A stretch of DNA of 64,000 nt. Source: Sipunculus nudus. Its lineage: Eukaryota > Annelida > Sipuncula > Golfingiida > Sipunculidae. The stretch covers positions 26,222,008-26,286,007 of the forward strand of contig CM049313.1 of NCBI GenBank assembly GCA_026874595.1. Direction: 5' to 3'. The notes beneath the pieces are model-generated. The model was not told the origin of the DNA. It saw nothing but the letters and a program-made list of their open reading frames with translations, and did not search any database. Every line of letters begins with the position of its first letter. Positions within the stretch are counted from its first letter, which is position 1. A program made the position numbers and the translations under genes. This document shows positions 10,338 to 23,301 of the stretch, piece by piece.

Positions 10338-13300
10338 TCATTCCAAATGAAATCAACAAATTATGGAAACAGTTCCAGCACCACCATCTCAGATTTTCTT
10401 CATATTATCCTGATATGTGCATTTGGACCCTCTGGTCACTAAAACATCATCACTTGGTGGAAAACACCTATTTTTTCATGATTTGAGCCCTTATTAAGGG
10501 GCGGAGGTGGCAGATAAATTGAACCAGTCTAATTCTGTAAGGTACTTTGGATGCTCATATCTTATACATGAAGCTTGCTAGAGCCATAAAACTTACAGAA
10601 TATACAAAACTTTTGATGGTGACTGTAATGTCAAAATTATTATAAGTGTAAGTTAAATATTGATGTCCTACAGCAAGATGAAAATTGGACAAAAACTCAT
10701 AATTATAATTTTTCGTCTTGCAATAAAGATACTTATGCAGGCTGAAAAATGAGGCTATAAATAAAATTTGTTTTAGATGACATCCAGGGGACTAGCTCAA
10801 GTGAAAAAAATTATATTTTCCTTAAGCTGATGTTTATCTTCTATAATAATTACAAACAAAAACAGCTGACTCTAAATTTTTGGCCATTTTCAACCCAAGT
10901 TTTGTCAGTGTGGGTCAGAAAATAAAATTAATATTATGGCACCAGCATATCAACCTATTTATGTTCTACAAAATAACTCAAAATCATAATGGTGTTCCTC
11001 TCATTTCTTGTAGAAAAAATGCCTAAAAATGGTTAAAATTTCACTTGTCCTGCTCTAATAATCATGTATCTGTAGTGCAAAACAACTGAGTATAACTATA
11101 TATTCCACTTGTAATGGAAATTAATAAATATTATAAACATCCAGTTTCATATGCCAAAGACACTTATGATTTTAAAGTTTTTCCTGAATTTTCTAGATTT
11201 TTATTATATTAAAATACTATGAAATTAAGGCGCTGCTAAAATCTTGAGTATTTACCTTTAAATGTGCAATTGAGAAGCCTTTGTGAGTTGAATTATTGAA
11301 TATATAAATATAATAATGTTACAACCTCAGCTGAAGCAGGTTGTATATTTATAAAAAAAAACTACATCTATTTATTGATGGTGAAGTAGTGCACATGCTT
11401 AGCATACAGTGTTCTCCAGCCTGAAATATTTATATATATTAAAGTTACAGCAATTGATACAATGATTGGGCCACAGGGTCAACTCTGCTGATTGGCTAAT
11501 CATAAATCAGTAAAGTGATGGTTACAGATATACAATTTAAAAAAATGTGGACTAATCTAAAATGATAGCTTGAACTGTTGAGGAACTATAGAGCTTAAAC
11601 TCACAAGAGCATGGATCATTAATAATACCATCCTTGAGTGTATACACCATATGCCCAAGTCACAAAATCCATGAGATTCATTTAGTATTTTAAATACCCT
11701 GTGGCGAGATGCCTCTGCAGCAATGACAAAGCTAGAACTCTTTCTCCTTACAGGTAAAATTGAAAAACAAGTACTGGTAATACCAGGACAGATATATCAC
11801 CCTCACTGCAGGAAGCAAGCCATTACAATATGCCCAGAAAAAGAAATGTACATTGAACTATCCCTAGAAAATCATGTGTGATCTGCCATCAGATCCTAAA
11901 CTGATTTTGCGTTTATTAGGCTTGGAATTGCCCCCTAAAAGTATCTTATTTAGGGAAATGAGACCACTTTTCCTATGGCAAAATAGTTAGTTGCAGAAGT
12001 TACATCAGTAATGCTATAAAAGCTTTGTATTGAATGTTCTGGATGTTAAAACATCATTTAACTGCACTGAAGACTAGTTTAACAGTGTCTTGTTTGTAAA
12101 GAGATGAACCTGATCAGCCTTCAAAGATAAATGCAAAACTGTAATAACCTGGCAGAAAAGCAGCAAACTTAATACTGGTGCCAAAATCTTGATCAATTGA
12201 GAAAAAAAATTCCAATGAATTCAGTGTAATAAATAATTGGTAAGAAAGAAAGCAAACTAAAACAAATAAAATACATAATGGCTGAAACCCCATCTCAGAA
12301 CTCATCATTGTCTTAAGCTTCAGGTAGCTGAACAGTTTCTACAAAAGTGACAAACTGATGTTCTGTTTAGCAGATCAAAGGAAAGACCAACAGTTTTGAA
12401 AGTTAATCTCCATATGTTCAGGGTTTTAAACTGTAAGAAACAAAAAGTTCCAGCGTTAATACCAGGGATTTTCAAGGAAAATGTGATCAAATTCACTTTA
12501 TGAATGGGCTGCATGCATGAAACTATTTCAGTTTTTCAAATTTCAAGTGCCTATCAATGTTCTGTGACATGTAATTTTCCATACTGGTTTGTATTCTTTA
12601 CATTTTCATTGAATTTAATCTGAAATGGAGGCTATGCTGGAAAGATCAAGTTTTTTTATAAGATTACAAAAGGAAACACATTCTTATTATTTTCAAAAAT
12701 ATTATTTTCAGAAATACAGTATTATAATAAAAAAATATTTTCTCATCATTTTCAAGTTGGCATTGATATGGCTGCAGGGCATTTGAATTTGGAAAAAAAA
12801 AAACATCTGGCTCAAACTGAAAAGCTAAGTTCCTTTTAAAATGACAAAATGGGTAAAAAGAGTAACTGCTATCATCACACTTCTTACTCTCAAGACAGGA
12901 GGTTTAACAATACTGACACATTCTATTGTGACCAGGTACTTGTACCTGTACCTAGGTGTACCATGAAAGTCCTGTACCTAGATTTGTAACTGCATAACCA
13001 TCTAACAACTATGTCTACCTGTTCTTGGGTACTGTCACATGTACCTGGCCTCCAAACCTGCTTAGTTCATACATAATGTCCATTAGGTCAACCTGTTTTC
13101 AGACCAGACGAATGGTAATTTTTAGGTTTTTTAACATTTTTTTCTGTTTGAAAGAAGTGAAACACCATTCTGATATTCAATGATTTTGTAGACCAGTAGT
13201 AGTTGATTATACTGGTAGCATTAAAAATTTGATTTATTCTGACCCACATTGTGAAAAATTTGGTCAAATATGACCAAAATGCAAAATTTAATGCTTTTTA

Positions 13301-13823
13301 CTTCACCACTGCTGGCAAAAAAATGACCAGACTTGAAACAATATTATCCACTTTACCAAGGCAGGTCAAATAGATATCATTTGTAACATATTTGCCTGTT
13401 ATTATCTCATTTCTTATTTGTAAAAGCATCTTTATACCAGGCGGATATCAATTTTTACAATTTTTTTTCCCAATTTTTAGCAGGCTCCAGAGGCTAAACA
13501 TTCAATTTTTACCCAAATTTAAATTTTGCTTCACAACCATCATTGAAAGTTATGTAAATTCTGTAAGTTTCATTGCTCTAGCAACAATCTCTCAGAAGAT
13601 ATAACTCTCAAAAATACCGTCCAGAATTAGTAGGGTTCAATTTAACAAGTATCCCCACCCCCATATATGGACTCCAGGAAGGATTTCAAAAATGTTTTCA
13701 ACCAAATGATGGTGTTTTAGTGCTAAGAGGGTTCAAATGCACATATCAGGAAAATATTATGATTTTCTGAGATGGTTGTGCTGGAGGCACTTGTTGAGTT
13801 CACATGGAATGACCCTAAGGGGC
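10338..13823. mobile_element. Long inverted-arm transposon (foldback or Mutator-like)
   Basis: The left end (TCATTCCAAATGAAATCAAC from 10338) is repeated in inverse orientation at the right end near 13823. Matching continues inward through CATCTCAG...TTTTC, TCCTGATATGTGCATTTG, ACCCTCT...CACTAAAACA and, deeper, GTGTGGGTCAGAA and AATGGTGTT. That gives arms of about 0.7 kb each. Flanks read CCTAAGGAG on the left and CCTAAGGGG on the right, a likely 9-bp target duplication with one change. Long arms with a 9-bp duplication fit Mutator-like or foldback elements. The interior (about 11.06-13.09 kb) has only short frames and no recognisable transposase, so this copy looks non-autonomous. Confidence 0.75.
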
Positions 13824-13829
13824 TGAGGG

Positions 13830-15792
13830 CTAAAAATAAAACTATTATATATTCACTTTTGACTTCTTTCACATCAATTTATACACTAATCAAAGCAAGA
13901 GTCTTTTGACAATTATTAACATTATAGACATCATAATGACATCATAATAACATACTGACATCTTGAGTAATATTTTGAATTTTTTGACATATTTCATTTT
14001 TTATTTTAGTTTTGCAATAGATATAATTCAACAAAATGAAACACTTGAAAAAGACCTGGAAATTTAGATTAAATTAATAAAATCAATGACATCCTTGTCT
14101 ATCATTAATTAGCATTTTAAATCTCTAATAGTTTAGAAAAATTTTATTTAAATATTTTTTTTTCATTATTAAAATTGAAATGAAAAATACCCAAAGGTGA
14201 CTACATGTTGTCATTTGGAATACATCTGGGGCCATCAATACAAGATCTACAAAACATCAGTAATTGCAAGGTAATTCCCTGCTACTCAGGAACTATCAAA
14301 TTCCTTTTCCATTACCTGTTCTTAAAATTATTATTAAAAACCAATAAAAATATATTCAATTATTGTTTATTGTTATATTTTTGACCAAAACAACTACTAA
14401 AGGAAGTGTGGGCACTGGACAATATTTTTAATTGCCAATCATCATGATATTATTATTATTACATTTATCATGCTGTGTTCAAACATTTTACAGAAACATG
14501 AACAGACATCAGAAATTGCTGCATTCGGCACGGTTTGCATTGGAATTTGATCTTGAATCAACTGCCTTGTAAGATGATATAAGGTAAACATACACAGGGT
14601 CTTTCAATCATTGTCAAATTTGGCAAGTATCCTTGAATTTGTTGCACATTCTGTTAGCAAACAATTGTAACCGCATATTTATTCAATGATAATATTAATT
14701 AATTATAGTCAATAGCCTATATAAGCTAACAAAGTGGGAATTGTCAGTTACGTCTGTGCTGAATCACACTTGGCTGCACAAACAGGCTGCCTTCTGCGCC
14801 ATCCAGTCGTTTTTCTCTTCAACCTACACAAGAAGCTGCATTAGCGATATCCCATAGAATGTAGGACTTCGGAACTAGGACGTTCCAGACTAGGACATCC
14901 CAGACAAGGATGTTTCGAACAGGCCTTTTCACAAGGGAAGACATTTCGGACAGATCAATATTATTACCATAAAATGACCTTTTGTTATTATAGTTTAAAT
15001 GTATCAATGTACCAATATGTTAAATGATATAATATTCATTTGCCTCCACAATATGGGGATTGATTGGAGGCTCATTTTGTGGTATTTGTAAGCAAAATTA
15101 TACAGTATTTTCAAGGGAGTTTTTGTAAGGAAGCAAACTGCGAAAGTTTCAGAATTTAGAAGCTGAAATCCTTCTGTGTGCATGATATAAAAATTAAATT
15201 AACAGTGCTTACAGGATAGAAGCACTGTTGCCATGGGCAAAGTCGGGCAAAATTTAAGGTATTGATTTTATATTAATGCTTATAACACTAATTTTGCAAA
15301 ATTCAGATCTATGGTATGCAATTGAATCATGATGAAATTAAGTTATATCCCTGAAAAAGTCTCTAGCTTCAACATTTCTCATGTTAAGTGAGCAAATATC
15401 TTTCCTATTTTTTTACAAAGTGCATTATGTTGGGGCCCATAACTTCAAAAAATTACATAATACTGACCTAATTTCAGGTATGTAAACAGGAAATATATAG
15501 AGGCCATTTATATCAAATATAATCAAAAACAGATAAGTGGTTTTGATATTAGGCAATCTTGAAGAGTGACAATGGGTTTTTAATCTCTAAGGAAGAAAGT
15601 CATATTGACCCAATTTTCAGTATGGTAGGAGATTTTGGGGACATCTAACCGAATTTCAGATTCGTAGGTCCACCAGTTTCAAAACGTGCAAGTTTAATGG
15701 ATGGACAGACTGACGGCACAAGAGATGGATAGCTGACGGACAAAGGACCATCGCTATAGCTTAGTTGACTTATAGTCAGCTGAGCTAAAAAA
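13830..15792 (+). repeat. Family G/E element fragment with terminal hairpin
   Basis: Segment G (13.84-14.45 kb) is collinear with 59150-59735 and with 40740-40877 plus 43145-43350. Segment E (15.05-15.79 kb) is collinear with 43600-44990, 45000-46173 and 62940-63699. The copy ends with GACGGACAAAGGACC and the hairpin TAGCTTAGTTGACT ... AGTCAGCTGAGCTA near 15758-15788. The piece at 14740-14940 with repeated GGACNTCCAGACTAGGAC-like phrases has no assignment. Confidence 0.6.
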
Positions 15793-16875
15793 AACAGCAG
15801 AGAATGTATTCAGATAACTGTGTGGATTATTAATTCTTTGCATTCTTTTTTAACCCTGGACCAATCTCTATTGCATGGCACTCTATTTGAGTAGACACTT
15901 TACTCAGATCTATACTGAAGCAAATACAAATTTTGAATGAAATCTCATCTTTTATAACCGGTAATTACAGCAAAGCTTCTTTTCTTCAGAAAACCATTTA
16001 TTCAGAGAATCAAAGCAATGAAAAGAATTACATTAAATGAAATTTTTTCCTAAAGTTCATGTGATCCCAAGCATATGCACACAGATTAACTGTGATAAAT
16101 AATGCCAATTATTTGATGCTCCTAACAGCAAACAGTATTGTAAGACTGGCCCACTCCATGAAAAAGTTATGTCTTAATTGTTGCTTTTGACAGAGAAATC
16201 AAATGTTCCCGAGTTGTATCCCATTGAGTATCAGTACCGCCATCTGGCGGCAACTCATATAACTAATTTTCCACTATCTGACCCTCCTATTTCATGGACT
16301 GGTAATCTTGGCCGGTTCCCGGACGGTCAGCGCCACACATCACCGCCTCGCTGAACTAAGGTATTTTACAGTGATGTCAGCAGTGGTCTTTCCCAGAATC
16401 TTTTTCAAAACCAACATGGTTCATTCAGTCATCACCTATTCCAGGCTTCCAATTGGCTACTATTATTCCCAATTTAATTTGTCTTAATATTTTTATGGCG
16501 TCACTTAGGCCAGACATTTTTAATCTTTAGGTTTATGAACCCGCCGACCTCAGATTTCCTCAAATCAGAAAAAAAATAAAATTGGCATTTTGTTTTTTTA
16601 TTTTCCTTTATATTGTGCTACTGAGTCTGTAACTGTTGTCATTGCAAAAAAAAAGCCTTGTTGATTATGAACCTGTAATTAGCGTAAGTGTCAGAACTCT
16701 TTTGATTGGCTGATAAGTTAGCTTTCCTGTTTGCAAATGGAGTTTTTAAGCCAATCACAATAGAGTATTCTTCAGCCATAAAGGCAAATGGATTGGGTGT
16801 TTAAAGGTACGAAGAAAGGGAGAATTCACGGAGATTTTCTCCTTTAAAATTTAATTATGAATCTGTCAATTTAAC
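15793..16875. other. Low-repeat intronic segment with a 14-bp palindrome
   Basis: I see no exon here. The segment includes the palindrome CCGCCATCTGGCGG at 16237-16250 in a locally GC-rich patch (16200-16370) and is otherwise AT-rich. Confidence 0.35.
16237..16250. promoter_or_regulatory. CCGCCATCTGGCGG palindrome, CTCF-core-like
   Basis: A perfect 14-bp palindrome apart from its two central bases. The minus strand reads CCGCCAGATGGCGG, which fits the core AGRKGGCRS of the CTCF motif. The resemblance is to a short degenerate motif only and could be chance. Confidence 0.25.
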
Positions 16876-19800
16876 TAGACATTTCTTGGCACCGCAGGTG
16901 CCAGAGTATCCCCAGACATAGTAGGCCCCCACCCCCTTTATAAATAGACCCCCATTTTTAGCAGCATATACTGACACTTGGCATATTTATTGTTTCTTCC
17001 ATCTAACAATCCACAATCTTGTTGAAGATGTTGGTCCTGTGACCTTGATCTTTTTAAAGATGTGTCCTGTGACCTTGACCTTTGACCTCATGACCCCAAA
17101 ATCAATTCTGGTCTTGCTTTTCCAATGGGACATATGGAAGTTAGGTTTGAAATCTAAACATCAATAAAGCAGGAATTATCACCCAGAAACTAATTTTTGG
17201 ACAGATGGCTCCTGTGACCTTCACCTTTGGCCTTGTGACCTCAAAATTGATAGTGTTCTTCCTCTCTTGGCAGGAGAACTATATGTGCAAGATGAAAGAT
17301 CTGAGATGAAATGTTTGGCTGAAAATGCATCCACATCTTTTTAAAGATGTGTCCTGTGACCTTGACCTTTGACCTCATGACCCCAAAATCAATCTGGGTC
17401 TTGCTTTTCCAATGGGACATATACAAGTCAAGTTTGAAATCCATACATCAATAAAAGCAGGAATTATCATCCAGAAACTAATTTTTGGACAGATGGCTCC
17501 TGTGACCTTCACCTTTGACCTTGTGACCTCAAAATTGATAGTGTTCTTCCTCTCTTGGCAGGAGAACTATATGTGCAAGATGAAAGATCTGAGATGAAAT
17601 GTTTGGCTGAAAATGCATCCACATCTTTTTAAAGATGTGTCCTGTGACCTTGACCTTTGACCTCATGACCTCAAAATCAATTTGGGTCTTGCTTTTCCAA
17701 TGGGACATATACAAGTCAAGTTTGAAATCCATACTTCAATAAAAGCAGGAGTTATCATCCAGAAACTAATTTTTGGACAGATGGCTCCTGTGACCTTCAC
17801 CTTTGACCTTGTGACCTCAAAATTGATAGTGTTCTTCCTCTCTTGGCAGGAGAACTATATGTGCAAGATGAAAGATCTGAGATGAAATGTTTGGCTGAAA
17901 ATGCATCCACATCTTTTTAAAGATGTGTCCTGTGACCTTGACCTTTGACCTCATGACCCCAAAATCAATTCAGGTCTTGCTTTCCCAATGGGACATATAC
18001 AAGTCAAGTTTGAAATCCATACATCAATAAAAGCAGGAATTATCATCCAGAAACTAAATTTTGGACTGATGGCTCCTGTGACCTTCACCTTTGACCTTGT
18101 GACCTCAAAATTGATAGGGGTCTTCCACTCTTGGCAGGTGAACTATATGTGCAAGATGAAAGATCTGAGATGAATTGTTTGGCTGAAAATGCATCCACAA
18201 TCTTTTGAAAGAGGTTTCCTGTGACCTTGACCTTTGACCTCATGACCCCAAAATCAATTCAGGTCTTGCTTTTCCAATGGGTCAAATACAAGTCGAGTTT
18301 GAAATCCATACATCAATAAAAGAAGGAATTATCATCCAGAAACTAATTTTTTGACAGATGGCTCCTGTGACCTTCACCTTTGACCTTGTGACCTCAAAAT
18401 TGATAGGGTTCTTCCTCTCTTGGCAGGTGAACTATACGTGCAAGATGAAAGATCTGAGATGAAATGTTTGGCTGAAAATGCATCCACATCTTTTTAAAGG
18501 TGTGTCCTGTGACCTTGACCTTTGACCTCATAACCTCAAAATCAATTTGGGTCTTGCTTTCCCAATGGGGCATATATAAGTCAAGTTTGAAATCCATACA
18601 TCAATAAAAGCAGGAATTATCATCCAGAAACTAATTTTTGGATGGATGGCTCCTGTGACCTTCACCTTTGACCTTGTGACCTCAAAATTGATAGGGGTCT
18701 TCCACTCTCGGCAGGTGAACTATATGTGCAAGATGAAAGATCTGAGATGAATTGTTTGGCTGAAAATGCATCCACAATCTTTTTAAAGAGGTTTCCTGTG
18801 ACCTTGACCTTTGACCTCATGACCCCAAAATCAATTTGGGTTATGCTTTTCCAATGGGACATATATAAGTCAAGTTTGAAATCAATACATCAATAAAAGC
18901 AGGAATTATCATCCAGAAACTAATTTTTGGACAGATGGCTCCTGTGACCTTCACCTTTGACCTTGTGACCTCAAAACTGATAGGGGTCTTCCTCTATTGG
19001 CAGATGACTTACATGTGCAAGATGAAAGGTCTGAGATGAAATGTTTGGCTTAAAATGCATCCACAGTATCTTTTAAAATGCCCGTCCTGTGACCTTGACC
19101 TTTGACCTCATGACCCCAAAATCAATTGGAGTCTTGCTTTTTCAATGGGACATATATAAGTCAAGTTTAAAATCAATGCATCAATAAAAGCAGGAATTAT
19201 CATCCAGAAACTAATTTTTGGACAGATAGCTCCTGTGGCCTTGACCTTTGACCTTGTGACCCCAATATTTATATGGATCATCCACTATTGGCAAGTGAGG
19301 TATATATTAAAGATGGAAGACCTAGAATGAAAGTTTGGCTTAAAATGCATCCACAGTATCTTTTAAAATGTCAGTCCAGTGACCTTGACCTTTGACCTCA
19401 TGACCCTAGAACCTATAGGGTTCTTACTTTAGTGGTGGGCCATACATAAGTCATGTTTGAAATCCATATAGCTATCAACACTGGAGATATCATAAGAGGT
19501 GTGTGATTTTCACCATATATGGCAATATTCAAGGTCAAGGCCACTATCATAGGAAAGGTAATGACCCCAATTTAAATAAACATCATCCCATAAACCATAC
19601 CTATGTATATGCATAATATAAAAGAAATATTTCCATTAGTTTTTGACTTACAATGCTCACAGTACTGTAAGGTAGCAATTTTGGGGGTATTAAACGGCAC
19701 GAAAACAAGTAAAGAATAATAGGTGGCGCCACCAGTTTCTGGAACATGACAACCCTATCCATGATCTTCCATCAACTTGATTTTGGGATAAATCCATGCA

Positions 19801-20065
19801 AGATTTCTTGAGATATTAAAGAATTTGTGTGATTTTCCCCAAAATTGGACCTATTCAAGGTCAAGGACACTCTCTTAGTAAAGGTCATGACCTCATTTTA
19901 AATAGGCGTTGTCCTCTCACCCATATCTATACATATACCAAATTTTGTAAAGTTCCGTGAAATATTTTTTGGGTTATCGCGCCAACAAGATTTATATGCG
20001 GCGGCGGCGGCGGCGGCGGGACCGGTAGGAAAACATAGTATCCCCCGACTTTGTCTGGGGATACA
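16876..20065 (+). mobile_element. Composite tandem-core element, GTATCCCC hairpin end
   Basis: The head reads ACTAGACATTTCTTGGCACC followed by AGAGTATCCCCAGACA (a similar head lies at 60772). Nine tandem units of 287-291 bp follow, then a family C tail with the palindrome at 19722-19733, a (GCG)n tract near 19998-20020 and an inverted repeat at 20038-20064 (GTATCCCC / loop CTTTG / GGGGATAC). Head and tail both carry the GTATCCCC...GACA phrase, so the two ends appear related. There is no transposase. The structure of short termini, tandem core and terminal hairpin resembles the Pearl and Helentron-like non-autonomous elements known from bivalves; that class assignment is an inference. Confidence 0.65.
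17041..19470 (-). repeat. 288-bp tandem array with AGGTCA direct-repeat clusters
   Basis: The phrase GACCTTGACCTTTGACCTCA starts at 17071, 17358, 17646, 17934, 18223, 18511, 18800, 19091 and 19381. On the minus strand it reads AGGTCAAAGGTCAAGGTCA: two AGGTCA half-sites spaced by one base, with a third abutting. Each full unit has a second cluster based on GTGACCTTCACCTTTGACCT. These are textbook nuclear-receptor half-sites (DR1 and TCAAGGTCA types). Whether any protein binds them is not shown. Apparent open frames of about 61-67 codons on both strands are repeat artefacts. Confidence 0.85.
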
Positions 20066-20297
20066 ATGATATTTACAAAATAGATAACATAATAAAAAAT
20101 GCAAAATCAAACAATGATGTCGAAAGTTCATAAAAGTATTTAATAGAATAGATGAAAAGCGTAACATGCATTTGATGAAATTGTAATTTAATGTGGAAAC
20201 TCTCCTATAAATCTCCATCGTCGCTAATTCTCCGTCATTAAGAAGTACTACCCCTGGAACCTTCGACTGAATCATTTTAATAACTTAAACGGACACG

Positions 20298-20446
20298 ATG
20301 GATGGGAATACCTGGGTTTGCATGAATATCATGACAGAATGCCGGAATATCAGTCGAGAGATAATCAAAGTCCGCGGTGATGCGATTGTTGGGGATCTGG
20401 TAGGAGCCGTGGATCTCGATGCGAACATTCAACTACGTATATTCAG
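20298..20446 (+). other. Orphan coding-like segment, possible first exon
   Basis: A GC-richer island in repeat DNA. On the plus strand, in-frame stops precede CACGATGG, then about 50 codons (MDGNTWVCMNIMTE..., then VRGDAIVGDLVGAVDLDANI) run to ATATTCAG followed by GTCAAG, a possible donor. On the minus strand another frame is open (HGSYQIPNNRITADFDYLST, then DIPAFCHDIHANPGIPIHRV) and ends in TAA, with a TACGTAG acceptor-like sequence but no pyrimidine tract. I do not recognise either product. It may be a real exon of a gene inside the POLG intron, or a fragment carried by a transposon. Confidence 0.3.
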
Positions 20447-20767
20447 GTCAAGCAAACATATTCCGAATCTCATTATTTTATCATATAACATATTTGGTTA
20501 TGAAAAATATATTCATATAGATTTTACATAAAATGAGCCCATGCAATTCCTGGAGGAATTACATTTTTTCTATATATTTTCCCACTAAAAACATGAGGTT
20601 GTGTGATTTGATGAGAAACTAATGAGCACTGTCAACTCAACTGTGACATAACACACTGGGAAATCCCCTGTGACTAAAAATTCTAGATCTCAGTTAACGC
20701 AAAGTTTTACTGCCACTGGCAGTCCCAAATTTTCAGCAGAGAATATTTTGAAGGCCATTTTTTGTTA

Positions 20768-23208
20768 ACAAGTGACCCATGGGTCATGACGCTCAGCCGA
20801 ATGACATGTTGACAATATGTCCTTGCACAGGCAACTAATTACGATAATGTAGGTGGCATCATTGTTCATGTATATTAGCTTAAGTTCATCAAGTCCCATA
20901 AGCACAACAAATCTGATGACAATCCAACCAGCCTTTCCTGAGAAATCTGGCAATTTGTGTGTATTTTGCATTATTTCTGGGGTGCTCAAACATACCCCAA
21001 AACCCTGAGAAAATAGGTCACAATGACCGAATTTCAGGTTTCTGGGGAGAACTTTTGAGGAACTCTTTAAGGATATCAAGTTAGAAGGTTCTAGGCACAA
21101 TGACTATGATTTGTGCCCTACTTTGGTTTAAAATTTTCAGTTATTCTGAGTGGTGCTTATAAGCCCCATAGCTCAGAAAATATGGGAAACAGAGACCTAA
21201 TTTCACGTTTCCTAGGAGACTTTTCATGGACCTCCCTGGATTTAAAGTTAAAAGATTTCAGGTCCAATGGTTATGATTTGTGCCCTGGTTGGTATTAAAT
21301 TTTTAATTATGCTTGGGGTGCTTATAAGCCCCATAGCTCAGAGAATATGGACAAGAGAGACCTAATTTAAAGTTTCCAAGGATATTTTTCACAGACCTCC
21401 CTGGCTGTCAAGTTAGAAGATTCCAGGACCAATGGTTACAATTTGTGCCTTGTTAATGGATGACCACATCTGTAAAGGTCTCAAAAATAGAGAAAAAAAA
21501 AGGGTTAAACTTTTAAAAAAATCAAGGTGACACCACCAGTCTGCAGGATCTAATGAAAGAATCCATGATCAATATGCATGCAAAGAATCATGGTGATAAA
21601 TGCATTAGTTGTTCAGATAATGGAGCTTTATGTCATATTTCTAATTATTCAGGGGGTATTTCTGAGCCCCATAGCTTGGAGAACACGGGTAACAGAGACC
21701 TAATTTCACATTTCGCATGAGACTTTTCATGGATCTCCCTGGATGTCAAGTTAGAAGAATCCAGGTCCAGTGGTAAGGATCTGTGCCCTGTTTACAGATG
21801 AATGCATCTTTAGAGGTCTCAAATATTGAGAAAAAAATTCGTGAAAATCGAAAAAATACAGATAGAGCCACCAAACTGCAGAAACCGATGAAACATTCCA
21901 TGATTATTATCCATGCAAAAAAATCATGGTGATCAGTGCAATAGTTGTTCAGATACTTGAGCTTTTGTTTCAAATATTCCATTATTCTGGAGGGTACTTC
22001 AGAGCCCAATTGTTCAGAGTTTATGGGTAACAGAAACTGAAGAGACTTTTCATGCGCCTCCCTGCATGTCAAGAGAGAAAATTCTAGGTCCACCTGTTAC
22101 AATTTGTGCCATGTTAACAGATGACCACATCTTAAGAGGTCTCAAAAATGAAGAAAAAAATTCATAAAAATCAAGAAAATACAGGTGGCACCACCAGACT
22201 GCAGAAACTGATGAAACATTCCATGATCAATATCCATGCAAAGAATCATGGCGATCAATGCCTAAATTGTTTAGATACTTGAGCTTTTGTATAAAATTTT
22301 CCATTATTCTGGGGGTTACTTCAGAACCCCAAAGCTCAAATAGTTTATGGGTAACAGAGACCTAACTTCAGGTTTCCAAGGAGACTTTTCATGGGCCTCT
22401 CTGCATGTCAAGAGGGGAGATTCTAGGTCCAGTCGTTAGGATTTTTTTCCCTGTTAACAGATGACCGCATCTTTTAAGGTCTCAAAAATAGAGGAAAAAA
22501 ATCATAAAAAAATGAAAAAATATAGGTAGCGCCACCATTCTGCAGAAACTGATGAAACACTCCATGATCAATATCTATGCAAAGAATCATGGTGATCAAT
22601 GGCTTAGTTGTTAAGATACTTGAGCTTTTGTATAAAATTTTCCATTATTCTGGGGGGTACTTCGGAGCCCCATAGCTCAAAAGTTTATGGGTAACAGAGA
22701 CCTAATTTCAAGTTTCCACAGAGACTTTTCTTGGGCCTCCCTGCATGTCAAGAGAGAAGATGCTAGGTCCAGTTGTTAAGATTTGTGCCCTGTTAACAGA
22801 TGACTGCATCTCAAGGTCTAAAAATAGAGAAAAAAATTAGTAAAAATTAAAATAAATACAGGTGGCGCCACCAGTCTGCAGAAACTGATGAAACATTCCA
22901 TGACCAATATCCATGCAAAGAACCATGGTTATCAATGCATTATTTGTTCAGATACTGGAGCCTTTGTATCAAATTTTCTATTATTCTGGGGGTACTTCAG
23001 AGCCCCATACCTCGAAGAATATGGGCAACAGAGACCGAATTTTAGGTTTCAACTTTTCATGGACCTCCCTGCACATCAAGAGAGAAGATTCTAGATCCAG
23101 TTGTTACGATTTGTGCCCTGTTTACAGATGACCACATCTTTTAAGGTCTCAAAAATAGAGAAAAAAATTCTTAAAAATTAAAATACAGGTGACACTACCT
23201 GAATACAT
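20768..23208 (+). repeat. Family A array 1, about six units of 335-340 bp
   Basis: The head at 20768 carries the perfect palindrome TGACCCATGGGTCA. The core unit repeats with palindrome-related blocks near 21525, 21870, 22187, 22528, 22861-22872 (exact) and 23187. Each unit contains the landmarks GATCAATATNCATGCAAAGA, GGGGTACTTC and GATTTGTGCCCTGTTAACAG. A frame of about 60 codons (…SEPHSSENMGNRDLIS…) is open in several units. It varies and has no start context, so it is not called as a gene. Confidence 0.85.
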
Positions 23209-23301
23209 GATTTCAGTGCGAATGTTACCAAGCAGGTCGATCTTTGGGACTGCTTTTGGTGTTCTCATAGCAATGATGCCACTCACACGAGGCATGATGG
23301 C
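23199..23301 (-). other. Exon-like segment next to array A, doubtful
   Basis: On the minus strand the sequence GCATATCAG is followed by an open segment encoding AIMPRVSGIIAMRTPKAV then PKIDLLGNIRTEIMYS, ending CAG before GTAGTG. Both splice-like signals are present. It cannot be part of the POLG reading here, because the exons at 23537-23650 and 8931-9088 already join to give an uninterrupted family motif. The apparent donor is formed by the decayed palindrome at the edge of the repeat array. I treat it as chance or as a fossil exon. Confidence 0.2.

Noticed and set aside
17241-18862. Frames of 61-67 codons repeated on both strands
   Set aside because: They come from the 288-bp tandem units. 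Both strands are open by chance and no start context or family resemblance is present.
19898-20275. Minus-strand frame with a polyalanine run
   Set aside because: The run comes from the (GCG)n tract of the family C tail, and the rest of the frame crosses element boundaries.
23199-23301. Possible POLG polymerase exon (AIMPRV resembling the family's AILPQV)
   Set aside because: It lies between two exons that already join in an uninterrupted conserved motif, and the rest of the segment does not match the polymerase domain.
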